DNA of 64,000 bases from Streptomyces collinus (GCF_031348265.1 NZ_CP133771.1:1240001-1304000), one strand, 5' to 3'. Positions 35,900-45,369 are shown, counted from the stretch's first letter. Numbers and translations are program-made. Notes: generated by a model from the sequence alone, not told the origin.

Positions 35900-37342
35900 A
35901 TGAGGCAGACGCGGAGCGCAGACCCGGGCGAAGGCGCGGCGTCCGCCGCCTGGGAGCTGCTGCTCCCCGCCGCTTCCGCTCCGGCACGCACGCGTGGCCG
36001 TTCCCTGCAGGCGGCGCTGCGCGAGGCGGTCCGCTCGGGCCGGCTCGCCCCGGGCACCCGGCTGCCGTCGAGCCGGGACCTCGCCGCGGACCTGGGGGTG
36101 TCGCGCGGGCTGGTCACGGAGGCCTACGAGCAGCTGACGGCCGAGGGATATCTGCGCAGCGGCCGGGGTTCGGGGACCTGGGTGGGCGCTGCCGTCCGGG
36201 CGGCGGAGCCGCGGGCGCACGATCTCGCACCGCGCTCACCCGGCACCCGAGCGGACTTCGTGCCCGGGACGCCGGACCTGGCGCTGTTCCCGCGCGCCGC
36301 GTGGGCCGCCGCGCACCGCGGCGTCCTGGCGGACCTGCCGCACCAGGAGCTGGGCTACCCCGACCCGCGCGGGCTGCCGCGGCTGCGTACCGCGCTGGCC
36401 GAACTGCTCGCCCGGCGGCGGGGCGTGGTGGCCGACCCGGAGCGGATCGTCGTCGTCTCGGGGGTGGCCCAGGCGACCACCCTGCTCGGTTTCGCGCTGC
36501 ACGCGCGCGGGATGCGCGCGGTCGGCGTGGAGGACCCGGGCAGTCCGCAGCATGACGCGCTGTACGCGTCGGCCGGGGTCACCGTCGTGCCCCTGCCGGT
36601 GGACGACGAGGGCGTCGCCCCGGAGCCGCTGCGGGCCTCGGGCGTCCGGGCCGTGGTGACGACTCCGGCCCACCAGTTCCCCACCGGCATCGCCTACTCG
36701 GCCCGGCGCCGCGCGGAACTCCTGGACTGGGCACGGTCGGTGGACGGCATCGTCCTGGAGGACGACTACGACGGCGACTTCCGTTACGACCGTGCACCGG
36801 TCGGCGCGCTCCAGGGCCTCGACCCGGACCACGTGGCCTACACGGGCTCGGTCAGCAAGTCCCTCGCGCCGGGCCTGCGGCTGGGCTGGATGCTGGTGCC
36901 GGAGTCCTGGGCGGAGGAGGTCGTCGAACGCAAGCGCACCATGGATCTCGGCCACCCCTCCCTCGACCAGGCCCTGTTCGCCCGCTTCCTGGAGCGCGGC
37001 GACTACGACCGTCAGCTGCGCCGCTGCCAGCGCGCCTACCGCGACCGGCGTGACGCGCTGGTCGCCGCCCTGGACGCGCACTTCCCCGGTTCGAGAGTGT
37101 CCGGGATCGCCGCCGGCCTCCATGTGATCGCCACACTGCCGCAGCGGTACGGGCCCGAGGAGCGGTTCCTCGCGCGGGTGGCGGAGGCGGGGGTGGCGGT
37201 GCGCCCGCTGTCGGCGTACGCCCACACGCCGGCCGCGCCCGAGGAGGCCGGCGGGGTTCGGCTCGTCCTGGGTTACGCCCATGTGCCGCCCGCCCGGATC
37301 GCCGCGGGTGTGCGCCTGATGGCGGAGGCTGCGACCGGGTGA
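35900..37342 (+). CDS. MocR/PdxR-type GntR-aminotransferase regulator
   Basis: 480 residues. An N-terminal GntR winged helix (LQAALREAVRSGRLAPGTRLPSSRDLAADLGVSRGLVTEAYEQLTAEGYL, about 33-82) is fused to a class I aminotransferase fold (about 110-475) with the PLP lysine in YTGSVSKSLAPGLRLGW and VLEDDYDGDFRYDR. MocR proteins use PLP to sense B6, GABA or related amines. No pdx or gab genes are next to it, so its target is unknown. Confidence 0.93.
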   Translation: MRQTRSADPGEGAASAAWELLLPAASAPARTRGRSLQAALREAVRSGRLAPGTRLPSSRDLAADLGVSRGLVTEAYEQLTAEGYLRSGRGSGTWVGAAVRAAEPRAHDLAPRSPGTRADFVPGTPDLALFPRAAWAAAHRGVLADLPHQELGYPDPRGLPRLRTALAELLARRRGVVADPERIVVVSGVAQATTLLGFALHARGMRAVGVEDPGSPQHDALYASAGVTVVPLPVDDEGVAPEPLRASGVRAVVTTPAHQFPTGIAYSARRRAELLDWARSVDGIVLEDDYDGDFRYDRAPVGALQGLDPDHVAYTGSVSKSLAPGLRLGWMLVPESWAEEVVERKRTMDLGHPSLDQALFARFLERGDYDRQLRRCQRAYRDRRDALVAALDAHFPGSRVSGIAAGLHVIATLPQRYGPEERFLARVAEAGVAVRPLSAYAHTPAAPEEAGGVRLVLGYAHVPPARIAAGVRLMAEAATG

Positions 37343-37381
37343 GCCGACCGGTTCGCGGGTTCCCTCACCCTGCGGTCAGTT

Positions 37382-37403
37382 GTTCACTTGGGGTTCGTGT
37401 GTG
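37382..37403 (+). promoter_or_regulatory. PHO-box-like direct repeat upstream of phoD
   Basis: GTTCACTTGGG (37382-37392) is directly followed by GTTCGTGTGTG (37393-37403). These two 11-bp units match the form of the Streptomyces PhoP site (units beginning GTTCACC). They lie 66 bp upstream of the phosphatase start, as expected for phosphate-starvation activation. Confidence 0.7.
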
Positions 37404-37469
37404 CGCTGCGACGTGCCAGTAGTTGTGGCTCTGCACACTTGGCCGGATCCCGTCCCTGGAGGCGCATCC

Positions 37470-39032
37470 ATGTCACACCGTCCGTTGCCCGGGCGCCGTA
37501 GCGTCCTGCGTGGTTCCCTCGCGGCGTCGGCCGCCCTGTCCCTGCCCACCGCCCTCGGCGCGGCACCCGCGTTCGCGCGCTCCGGGCGCCCGGCGGCGGG
37601 ATGGGGTGTGCAGGCGGGAGACGTGACCTGCGACTCCGGGCTGGTGTGGGTGCGCTCCGACCGGCCCGCCCGGATGATCGTGGAGACCTCGGCGACCGAG
37701 TCGTTCCGCAACCCGCACCGGTGGCACGGCCCGCTGCTGGGCCCGGGCAGCGACTTCACCGGCACGACCCGGCTGCGCGGGCTGCCCGCCGGTGAGCAGA
37801 TCCACTACCGCGTGCTGCTCGCCGACCCGGACGACCCGCGCCGCACGGGCGAGCCGGTCACCGGCACCTTCCGCACGGCCTCCGCAAAGCGCCGCGACGG
37901 TGTGCGGTTCGTGTGGTCCGGGGACCTGGCCGGGCAGGGCTGGGGCATCAACCCGGATCTCGGCGGCTACCGCATCTACGACGCCATGGGCGCCCTCGAC
38001 CCGGACTTCTTCCTCTGCAGCGGCGACAACATCTACGCCGACGGCCCGATCTCCGGGACCGTGACGCTGCCCGACGGCCGCACCTGGCGGAACATCACGA
38101 CCGAGGAGAAGGCGAAGGTCGCCGAGACCCTCGCGGAGTTCCGCGGCAACTTCCGCTACAACCTGCTCGACGAGAACCTGCGTGCCTTCAACGCCCGGGT
38201 CCCGTCCGTCGTCCAGTGGGACGACCACGAGGTCGTCAACAACTGGTACCCGGGCGAGATGCTCACCGACGCCCGCTACACCGAGAAGCGCGTCGACGTG
38301 CTCGCCGCCCGCGCCCGCCAGGCCTTCTCCGAGTACTTCCCGGTCTCCACGCTGCGCCGCCCCGACGGCAGGGTCTACCGCGTGCAGCACCACGGCCCGC
38401 TGCTGGACGTGTTCGTCCTGGACATGCGCACCTACCGCAACGCGAACTCGCCGGACGACCAGCCCACCGACCCGCAGGGCATCCTCGGCCGGGAGCAACT
38501 GGAGTGGCTCAAGCGCGAGCTGTCCCGCTCCCGGGCGGTGTGGAAGGTGATCGCCTCCGACATGCCGATCGGCCTCGTGGTCCCCGACGGCACGAACATC
38601 GAGGCCGTCGCCCAGGGCGACCCCGGCAAGCCGCTCGGCCGCGAGCTGCAGATCGCCGAACTGCTGCGGTTCGTCAAGCACCGGCGGATCACGGGCACGG
38701 TGTGGCTGACGGCCGATGTGCACCACACCTCGGCGCAGCACTACCTGCCGTCGAAGGCCGCCTTCACCGACTTCGAGCCGTTCTGGGAGTTCGTCTCGGG
38801 GCCCCTCAACGCCGGTGCCTTCCCCGCGAACGCGCTCGACGGCACCTTCGGTCCGGACCGCGTGTTCGTGAAGGCACCGACGACCGCCAACGTCTCCCCC
38901 GCCGGCGGCTTCCAGTTCTTCGGCGAGGTCGACATCGACGGCCACAGCGGCGAACTGACGGTACGTCTGCGGGAGCAGGACGGCACCGTGCTGTTCACGC
39001 AGACGCTCCAGCCGGGCCTGGTCGGCCAGTAG
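37470..39032 (+). CDS. phoD: Tat-exported alkaline phosphatase D
   Basis: 520 residues. A twin-arginine signal (GRRSVLRGSLAASAALSLP, cleavage near ARS at about 39) is followed by the PhoD N-terminal domain and catalytic domain. Metal-ligand blocks: VRFVWSGDLAGQGWG, FFLCSGDNIYADGP, PSVVQWDDHEVVNNW and TVWLTADVHHTSAQHY. It is a secreted Ca/Fe-type phosphodiesterase/phosphatase that releases phosphate. ATG 37470. A PHO-box-like repeat lies upstream. Confidence 0.95.
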   Translation: MSHRPLPGRRSVLRGSLAASAALSLPTALGAAPAFARSGRPAAGWGVQAGDVTCDSGLVWVRSDRPARMIVETSATESFRNPHRWHGPLLGPGSDFTGTTRLRGLPAGEQIHYRVLLADPDDPRRTGEPVTGTFRTASAKRRDGVRFVWSGDLAGQGWGINPDLGGYRIYDAMGALDPDFFLCSGDNIYADGPISGTVTLPDGRTWRNITTEEKAKVAETLAEFRGNFRYNLLDENLRAFNARVPSVVQWDDHEVVNNWYPGEMLTDARYTEKRVDVLAARARQAFSEYFPVSTLRRPDGRVYRVQHHGPLLDVFVLDMRTYRNANSPDDQPTDPQGILGREQLEWLKRELSRSRAVWKVIASDMPIGLVVPDGTNIEAVAQGDPGKPLGRELQIAELLRFVKHRRITGTVWLTADVHHTSAQHYLPSKAAFTDFEPFWEFVSGPLNAGAFPANALDGTFGPDRVFVKAPTTANVSPAGGFQFFGEVDIDGHSGELTVRLREQDGTVLFTQTLQPGLVGQ

Positions 39033-39141
39033 GCACGAAGCGCAACGTTTGAAGCATGGACGAAGGGGGAATACTGGCGTCTTTACCCGCCGGTCACAAT
39101 GCGTTCGCGATCACGCAACACCGTTCCGTCACAGTGGGTGC

Positions 39142-40398
39142 ATGACGCGAGAAAAGACTCACCGGACCCAGCCCCATGACAACTGCCGCCCCGCCACCTC
39201 GTGGCGGCGGGTCACGGCGGCGTTCCACGCCTGGCGGACACGACGCCAGGAACACGCGCCCCCGACGAGTGATACCGGGTCCCCGGCACCGGAAGCGGTG
39301 CCGGGGGCGAACACCCTGTGGCGGATGCGGACCACGGTTCAGGACGAGCCGGGGTCGCTGGCGGCGCTGTGCGGCGCCCTGGCCGGGCAGCGCGTCGACA
39401 TCCTCAGCCTGCAGACGCACCCGCTGGCCGAGGGCACGGTCGACGAGTTCCTGCTGCGGGGCCCTGCCGCCCTGCCGGTGTCCGCGATCACCACGGCCGT
39501 CGAGTCGGCCGGTGGCGCCGACACCTGGATCGAGCGGGCCGACGCCCACGACCTCGTGGACGCGCCGACCCGGATCCTCGGACTCGCCGCCCGCACGGCC
39601 CTGGACTCAGCGGAACTGCCGCTGGCCCTGCGACAGTTGCTGGGCCGGTGCACGATCCGGTCCCAGCCCGCTCCGGCCGGTGGCGGCCGGGCGCCGGGTG
39701 GACTTCCGGTGGAAGGCGCCCTCGACGACACGGTGATGCGGCTGCGCGCTCCGGAAGGCGGAGTGATCATCGTGGAGCGGCCGTACCTGCCGTTCACCCC
39801 GACCGAGTTCGCCCGGGCCAGGGCGCTGGTGGAACTGGACGCCCGGCTCGGACCGCGCCTGCCGCACGGACGGGACGTGCTCACGCTCGCCGAGGGCAGC
39901 GACATCACCGTGCGGCGGGCCGACACCCGTGACCTCGAAGCGACCAGGGCGATGCACGAGCGCTGCTCGGCGCGCACGCTGAAGCTGCGCTATCACGGGC
40001 CGGTCGGTGACGCCGCCCGGTATCTCAACCACCTGCTCAGCCCGCGCTACGGCCGCACCCTCGCCGTGCAGACGGCCTCAGGGCGGGTCGTCGGGCTCGG
40101 TCACCTGCTGTGGGACGGGGACGAGACGGAGGTCGCGCTGATCGTCGAGGACGCTTGGCAGCGGCGCGGTGTCGGAGCGGAGTTGCTGTCGCGGCTGGTG
40201 GCCCTGGCCGTCGAGGCGGGGTGCTCCAGCGTGTACGCCGTGACGCAGGCGTCCAACACGGGCATGGTCGCCGCCATGCGGGGGCTGGGGCTGCCTCTCG
40301 ACTACCAGGTCGAGGAGGGGACGCTGGTCATCACGGCAAGGCTGGGTGAGGCGGTCGTGACGAGTGCGGAGGAGCTGGGGAGCGCCTCCGCACCGTAG
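39142..40398 (+). CDS. ACT-domain plus GNAT acetyltransferase protein
   Basis: 418 residues. Residues about 58-130 (LWRMRTTVQDEPGSLAALCGALAGQRVDILSLQTHPL) are an ACT domain, a small-molecule (often amino-acid) sensor. A GNAT domain lies in the C-terminal third, with VALIVEDAWQRRGVGAELLSRLVALAVEAGC (acetyl-CoA loop RRGVG) and NTGMVAAMRGLGL. Domain order suggests an allosterically controlled protein or small-molecule acetyltransferase. ATG 39142 is chosen because the upstream 30 codons look non-coding. Confidence 0.88.
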   Translation: MTREKTHRTQPHDNCRPATSWRRVTAAFHAWRTRRQEHAPPTSDTGSPAPEAVPGANTLWRMRTTVQDEPGSLAALCGALAGQRVDILSLQTHPLAEGTVDEFLLRGPAALPVSAITTAVESAGGADTWIERADAHDLVDAPTRILGLAARTALDSAELPLALRQLLGRCTIRSQPAPAGGGRAPGGLPVEGALDDTVMRLRAPEGGVIIVERPYLPFTPTEFARARALVELDARLGPRLPHGRDVLTLAEGSDITVRRADTRDLEATRAMHERCSARTLKLRYHGPVGDAARYLNHLLSPRYGRTLAVQTASGRVVGLGHLLWDGDETEVALIVEDAWQRRGVGAELLSRLVALAVEAGCSSVYAVTQASNTGMVAAMRGLGLPLDYQVEEGTLVITARLGEAVVTSAEELGSASAP

Positions 40399-40407
40399 GG
40401 GCGTGCG

Positions 40408-41634
40408 TCAGTTGGCGAGTGCGGGTGCTACGTGGTTGCTCGCGCAGTTCCCCGCGCCCCTTTCGGGGCGTCGTCCCAGCGCTCCGTCCAGATCCGACCA
40501 CAGGTCGTCCGCGTCCTCCAGGCCCACCGACATGCGCAGGAGCTGGTCGCTCACTCCGGCTCCCCTGCGGTCGTCCGCGTCGACGATGCGGTGGCTGATG
40601 GACGCCGGGTGCTGGATGAGGGTGTCGACGCTGCCGAGGCTGACGGCCGGGGTGATCAGGCGGACGCCGGCGATGACCTCGTGCGGGTCGCCGTACACCT
40701 CGAAGGCGACCATCGCGCCGCCGATGCGCGGGTAGTGGACACGCGCCACCCGCGGGTCGGCGGCGAGGCGGCGGACGAGTTCGGCCGCCGTGGCGGAGGC
40801 CGCACGGACCCGGACGGGGAGCGTGGACAGGCCGCGCAGCAGCAGGTAGCCGGCCAGCGGGTGCAGGACGCCGCCCGTGGCGAAGCGCACCTGCCGCAGC
40901 CGGCCCGCGAACTCCTCGTCACAGGCGACCACGCCCGCCAGGACGTCGCCGTGGCCGCCGAGGTACTTGGTGGCGCTGTGCAGCACCAGCCGCGCGCCGT
41001 GCTCGGCGGGGCGCTGGAGGACGGGGGTGGCGAAGGTGTTGTCCACGAGCAGCGGCACCGAGCCGCAGGCGTGCGCGACGGCTCGCAGGTCGACCTCGGC
41101 GAGGGTGGGGTTGGCCGGGGACTCGACGATGACCAGGCCGGTGTCCGGGCGCAGCGCGTCGGCGACCCCGGCGGGGTCGGTCCAGGTCACCTCCGAGCCC
41201 AGCAGCCCGGCGGTCAGCAAGTGGTCGCTGCAGCCGTAGAGGGGGCGGACGGCGACGACGTGGCGCAGGCCCATCGAGCCGCGGACGAGGAGGACGGCGC
41301 TCAGCGCCGCCATGCCGCTGGCGAACGCCACCGCCGCCTCGGTGCCTTCGAGACGGGCCAGGGCCGTCTCGAAGCGGGCGACGGTCGGGTTCCCCAGCCG
41401 CCCGTAGACGGGCGGGCCGTCCGGCTCGGCGCCGGTGGTGGCGAACGCGTCGATGCGGGCCGCCTCGCCGCGGCTGTCGTACGACGGGTAGGTGGTGGAC
41501 AGGTCGATCGGCGGGGCGTGCAGACCCTGCCGGGCGAGGTCGTCCCGCCCGGCGTGCACGGCCTCGGTGGCGAGGGCTCGCGGTGCGGTGCGGACGCCGT
41601 CGTGGGCGCGCGTGCTCGTTGTGTCCATGTCCAT
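40408..41634 (-). CDS. Trans-sulfuration-family PLP enzyme (cystathionine gamma-synthase / methionine gamma-lyase type)
   Basis: 408 residues. PPIDLSTTYPS, YGRLGNPTVARFETALARLEG, FASGMAALSAVLL, VESPANPTLAEVD, the PLP lysine in LHSATKYLGGHGDVLAG, and the C-terminal TPAVSLGSVDTLIQHPASISHR. The last 20 or so residues (RPERGAGNCASNH) read through a dispersed palindromic repeat, so the native C-terminus may have been replaced. ATG 41634 chosen; TTG 41643 and ATG 41628 are alternatives. The divergent Lrp gene fits control by an amino acid. Confidence 0.9.
   Translation of the reverse strand: MDMDTTSTRAHDGVRTAPRALATEAVHAGRDDLARQGLHAPPIDLSTTYPSYDSRGEAARIDAFATTGAEPDGPPVYGRLGNPTVARFETALARLEGTEAAVAFASGMAALSAVLLVRGSMGLRHVVAVRPLYGCSDHLLTAGLLGSEVTWTDPAGVADALRPDTGLVIVESPANPTLAEVDLRAVAHACGSVPLLVDNTFATPVLQRPAEHGARLVLHSATKYLGGHGDVLAGVVACDEEFAGRLRQVRFATGGVLHPLAGYLLLRGLSTLPVRVRAASATAAELVRRLAADPRVARVHYPRIGGAMVAFEVYGDPHEVIAGVRLITPAVSLGSVDTLIQHPASISHRIVDADDRRGAGVSDQLLRMSVGLEDADDLWSDLDGALGRRPERGAGNCASNHVAPALAN
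40438..40471. repeat. Dispersed Streptomyces palindromic repeat
   Basis: GCTCGCGCAGTTCCCCGCGCCCCTTTCGGGGCG. The hairpin CGCCCC-TTTC-GGGGCG and the GCGCAGTTCCCC tail are the form of a repeat widely scattered in Streptomyces. It falls inside the 3' end of the PLP-enzyme gene. Second copy in the window: 32172-32240. Confidence 0.65.
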
Positions 41635-41695
41635 GGTGGGCAAGGGTGAACATCGACCGGGCGGCGGTGTGCGGATCCCGTGCTACGTTCGACCG

Positions 41696-42187
41696 ATGGC
41701 TGAATCTGTCGTACTGGATCCGGTGGATCTCCATCTGTTGCGGCTGTTGCAGAACGACGCCCGGGCGACGTACCGGGATCTCGCCACGCAGGTCGGGGTC
41801 GCGCCGTCGACGTGTCTGGACCGGGTGACGCGGCTGCGCCGGTCGGGCGTGATCCTCGGGCACCGGCTGGAGCTGGATCCGGCCAAGCTGGGGCGCGGCC
41901 TCGAAGCCCTGCTGTCGGTGCAGGTCAGGCCGCACCGGCGGGAGCTGGTGGGGCCGTTCGTGGAGCGGATCCGGGTCCTGCCGGAGTCGCGGACGGTCTT
42001 CCACCTGACCGGCCCGGACGACTATCTGGTCCATGTCGCGGTCGCCGACATGGCCGATCTGCAGCGGCTGGTGCTGGACGAGTTCACGTCGCAGCGAGAG
42101 GTGGCGCGGGTGGAGACCCGGCTGATCTTCCAGCAGTGGGAGTGCGGGCCGCTGCTGCCGCCTTCGCCCTCGGCTCAATCGGCGTGA
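41696..42187 (+). CDS. Lrp/AsnC-family regulator
   Basis: 163 residues. The helix-turn-helix LDPVDLHLLRLLQNDARATYRDLATQVGVAPSTCLDRVTRLRRSGVI is at about 7-55; the RAM/effector domain contains FHLTGPDDYLVHVAVADMADLQRLV. It is divergent from the PLP enzyme across 61 bp, the classic arrangement of a Lrp regulator with an amino-acid lyase gene. Confidence 0.93.
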   Translation: MAESVVLDPVDLHLLRLLQNDARATYRDLATQVGVAPSTCLDRVTRLRRSGVILGHRLELDPAKLGRGLEALLSVQVRPHRRELVGPFVERIRVLPESRTVFHLTGPDDYLVHVAVADMADLQRLVLDEFTSQREVARVETRLIFQQWECGPLLPPSPSAQSA

Positions 42188-42218
42188 CGTGTGCGGCCCG
42201 TCGTACGAGGATGGCGGC

Positions 42219-43910
42219 ATGTCTGAGATCAAGAGCCCGCTGCCCCGTGAGGTCGCCGACGCGTATGTCGACGAACTCGTCGCCCTCGACCCGATCACCG
42301 GTACCTTCCTCGGCGACAAAGAGAGTTCGAGCAGGCTGCCCGACACCTCGCCTGCGGGCCAGGAGGCACTCGCGGAGCTGGCGCGGCGGACGCTGGCCCG
42401 GCTGGACGAGGCCGAGCGGCTGCCCGGCGCGGACAGTGACATCGAGCGCCGGTGTGCGCGTCTGCTGCGCGAGCGGCTGGGCGCCGAACTCGCGGTGCAC
42501 GAGGCCGACGAGAGCCTGCGTTCCGTCAGCAACCTGAGCTCGATCGCCCACGCGGTGCGGCAGGTGTTCACCGTGACACCGGCGCAGTCGGAGGAGGACT
42601 GGACGGCGATCGCCGAGCGGCTGCGCGGCGTCCCGGCCGCGCTGGAGGGCTACCGGGAGTCCCTGGCGCTCGGGCTGGAGCGGAAGCTGTACGGCGGGCC
42701 CCGCGCCACGGCCACGTTCGTGCAGCAGCTGGGCGAGTGGGCCGACGCGGACGGCGAGGGCCACGGCTGGTTCGAGCAGTACGCCGCCGCCGGCCCCGAG
42801 GCCCTGCGGTCCGAGCTGGACGCCGCCGCCCGCTCGGCCACCGAGGCCGTCGTCCGGCTGCGCGACTGGATGCGGGACGTGTACGCCCCGGCGATCGAGG
42901 GCGCGCCGGACGTGGTGGGCCGGGAGCGGTACGCGCGCTGGGTGCGCTACTTCAACGGCACGGACCTCGACCTGGACGAGGCGTACGCCTACGGCTGGTC
43001 CGAGTACCACCGCCTCCTCGGCGAGATGAAGACCGAGGCCGAGAAGATCCTGCCGGGCGCCGGCACGCCGTGGGAGGCGCTGGCCCACCTCGACGCGCAG
43101 GGCACGCACATCGAGGGCGTCGACGAGGTCCGCGACTGGCTGCAGAGCCTCATGGACGAGGCGATGGACGCGCTCGACGGCACCCACTTCGACCTGGCCG
43201 AGCGGGTGCGCCGGGTGGAGTCGCGCATCGCCCCTCCGGGCAGCGCCGCGGCCCCCTACTACACGCCCCCGTCGGACGACTTCTCGCGGCCCGGCTGCAC
43301 CTGGCTGCCCACCATGGGCGAGACGCGCTTCCCGGTCTACGACCTGGTGTCGACCTGGTACCACGAAGGCGTGCCCGGCCATCACCTCCAGCTGGCCCAG
43401 TGGAAGCACGTGGCGCAGAACCTCTCCCGCTACCAGGCGAGCGTCGGCATGGTGAGCGCCAACGCCGAGGGCTGGGCGCTGTACGCGGAGCGGCTGATGG
43501 ACGAACTGGGCTTCCTGACCGACCCGGAGCGCCGCCTCGGCTATCTGGACGCCCAGATGATGCGGGCGGTGCGCGTCATCATCGACATCGGCATGCACCT
43601 GGAGCTGACGATCCCGGACGACTCGCCCTTCCACCCCGGCGAGCGCTGGACGGCCGAGCTGGCGCAGGAGTTCTTCGGCTCGCACAGCAGCCGGCCGGCG
43701 GACTTCGTGGAGAGCGAGCTGACCCGCTACCTGTCCATGCCGGGCCAGGCCATCGGCTACAAGCTCGGTGAGCGGGCCTGGCTGCTGGGCCGCGAGAACG
43801 CACGCGCACGCCACGGCGACGCCTTCGACCCGAAGGCGTGGCACATGGCGGCGCTGTCGCAGGGCTCGCTCGGTCTGGACGACTTGGTGGACGAGTTGTC
43901 GGCCCTGTGA
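42219..43910 (+). CDS. DUF885 family (metallopeptidase-like) protein
   Basis: 563 residues. The motif WYHEGVPGHHLQLAQ (about 380-394) is the HExxxH-like core of DUF885, a family related to M-type peptidases. Conserved blocks YYTPPSDDFSRPGCTWLP and NAEGWALYAERLMDELGF with the third-ligand Glu follow. No signal peptide, so cytoplasmic. ATG 42219 is preferred over an upstream 42189 start. Its stop abuts the SDR stop with no gap. Confidence 0.88.
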   Translation: MSEIKSPLPREVADAYVDELVALDPITGTFLGDKESSSRLPDTSPAGQEALAELARRTLARLDEAERLPGADSDIERRCARLLRERLGAELAVHEADESLRSVSNLSSIAHAVRQVFTVTPAQSEEDWTAIAERLRGVPAALEGYRESLALGLERKLYGGPRATATFVQQLGEWADADGEGHGWFEQYAAAGPEALRSELDAAARSATEAVVRLRDWMRDVYAPAIEGAPDVVGRERYARWVRYFNGTDLDLDEAYAYGWSEYHRLLGEMKTEAEKILPGAGTPWEALAHLDAQGTHIEGVDEVRDWLQSLMDEAMDALDGTHFDLAERVRRVESRIAPPGSAAAPYYTPPSDDFSRPGCTWLPTMGETRFPVYDLVSTWYHEGVPGHHLQLAQWKHVAQNLSRYQASVGMVSANAEGWALYAERLMDELGFLTDPERRLGYLDAQMMRAVRVIIDIGMHLELTIPDDSPFHPGERWTAELAQEFFGSHSSRPADFVESELTRYLSMPGQAIGYKLGERAWLLGRENARARHGDAFDPKAWHMAALSQGSLGLDDLVDELSAL

Positions 43911-44744
43911 TCAGCGGCGGAATCCACCCTCGGAGTTGATGACCTCGCCGGTGATCCAGCCCGCCTCGTCGGTCGCGAGCCAGGCGATGAGGCGGGCCGG
44001 GTCGTCCGGCATGCCCCACCGGCCCGAGGGGAAGCGGGCGGCGACGGCCTCGTAGTACTCGCCGGTCAGGTAGTCCGTGTCCACGGGGCCCGGGTTGACG
44101 GTGTTGACCGTGATGCCCCGCTCGGCGAGCGTCGTCGCCAGGGAGCGGGTGATCGAGGCGAGGGCGCCCTTCTGGAGGGCGTAGGCGATCTCGCCGGGCA
44201 TGCCGCCCGCGGTGTCCTGACCCGAGGTCATCATCATCACGCGGCCTCCCGGACCCGGTGGCCTCGACCGGGCGTGTGCCTGGACGAGCAGCAGGACCGC
44301 GCGGGTGTCGACCGACCAGTGCCGGTCGAGCATCGCCGTGTCGATCTCGTCCAGCGAGCCGTCGAACCCGCTCTGCGCGTGGTTGGCGACGAGGATGTCG
44401 AGACGTCCGCCGAGGGCGTCGGCCGCCCTGCCGACGACTTCCGCGGGTACGGCGGGGTCGGCCAGGTCTCCGGGGCCCGCGACGATTCGGGCCCCGGGGT
44501 CGCCGGCCGCCTCGCGCACGGAGACGAGGACGTCCTCGGGGCGGTCGGCGCCCCAGGGCTGGTCGGCGTCGTGGGGGACGTGGTGGTGCAGATAGACACT
44601 CGCGCCGTAGGCGGCCAGGCGGCGGGCCACGGCGTGCCCGATGCCGCCGCGGCGGCTGGCACCGGTGACGAGTGCGGTACGGCCGCGCAGCGGCAGAGGG
44701 TCGCGGCGCAGTTCCTCGGGGGTGGGGTGGGGAAGGCGTGGCAT
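43911..44744 (-). CDS. SDR-family oxidoreductase
   Basis: 277 residues. The cofactor motif TALVTGASRRGGIGHAVARRLA is at about 24-45, NHAQSGF replaces the usual NNAG, and the catalytic YALQK lies in GEIAYALQKGALASITRSLATTLAERGITVNTVNPGPVDT. It is like bacterial 3-oxoacyl-ACP reductases but the substrate is unknown. Convergent with the DUF885 gene; the stops meet at TGATCA with no spacer. Confidence 0.92.
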   Translation of the reverse strand: MPRLPHPTPEELRRDPLPLRGRTALVTGASRRGGIGHAVARRLAAYGASVYLHHHVPHDADQPWGADRPEDVLVSVREAAGDPGARIVAGPGDLADPAVPAEVVGRAADALGGRLDILVANHAQSGFDGSLDEIDTAMLDRHWSVDTRAVLLLVQAHARSRPPGPGGRVMMMTSGQDTAGGMPGEIAYALQKGALASITRSLATTLAERGITVNTVNPGPVDTDYLTGEYYEAVAARFPSGRWGMPDDPARLIAWLATDEAGWITGEVINSEGGFRR

Positions 44745-44805
44745 GAGTTCATGGTGATCGCGCCGGCCGCCCGGCGCACACGGTTTTCCCGCCGGTGACG
44801 CCGCG

Positions 44806-45324
44806 TCATCTCCGCGCGAGCAGCCGGAGCTGGACCAGACCCAGCCAGGTCTCCGGGCCGGGCTGGACCCTTGCCGCGCGCACGGCGTACCGGCCCGGCT
44901 CCAGGGCCACCCGCACGTGCTCGGCCCCCGACGGGTGCGACCCGGGCCAGGCCGCGTCGAACAGGAGGACCGTGCCCGGCACCTCCCAGTGCACCTCCGG
45001 TTCCCACTCCGCGCCGTCGACGGCAGGCGGGACGCTCGCCAGCAGCTCGTCCTCCGAGTCGCCGGCGCGCCACCGGACGAACATGCCGTGGCCGGGCAGG
45101 TAGGCGGTCGCGGCGGGCTCGTCGCCCAGGACCAGGGCGGTGCAGTCGCCGACCGGGAGGAGGCCGACGTCGCCGTCCACCTCGCAGGCCCGGTCGTAGT
45201 CCGAGGCCGTCTCCTCGCCGTCGGCGCCCGCCCAGAACGGCAGGACGGTCTCCGGTACCGCTATCAGCGGCCCGCCGCCCGACTCCACCCATTCCACTGC
45301 GCCCGGCTCCGCGTATCGCACCAT
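44806..45324 (-). CDS. Imm21-family immunity-like protein
   Basis: 172 residues. WVESGGGPLIAVPETVLPFWAGADGE, YDRACEVDGDVGLLPVGDCTALVLGDEPAATAYLPGHGMFVRW in outline follow the Imm21 family of predicted immunity proteins for polymorphic toxins. There is no toxin, WXG100 or ESX-type gene next to it, so it is either an orphan immunity gene or has another use. Confidence 0.8.
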   Translation of the reverse strand: MVRYAEPGAVEWVESGGGPLIAVPETVLPFWAGADGEETASDYDRACEVDGDVGLLPVGDCTALVLGDEPAATAYLPGHGMFVRWRAGDSEDELLASVPPAVDGAEWEPEVHWEVPGTVLLFDAAWPGSHPSGAEHVRVALEPGRYAVRAARVQPGPETWLGLVQLRLLARR

Positions 45325-45369
45325 GGCGCAAGAACCTACAGGGTCAACTCACGGCAAAAGATCGGGGGT

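Noticed and set aside
39060..39141. GGAAT upstream of the ACT-GNAT gene as a sigma-R/sigma-E promoter
   Set aside because: No GTT or TCT element at the right distance.
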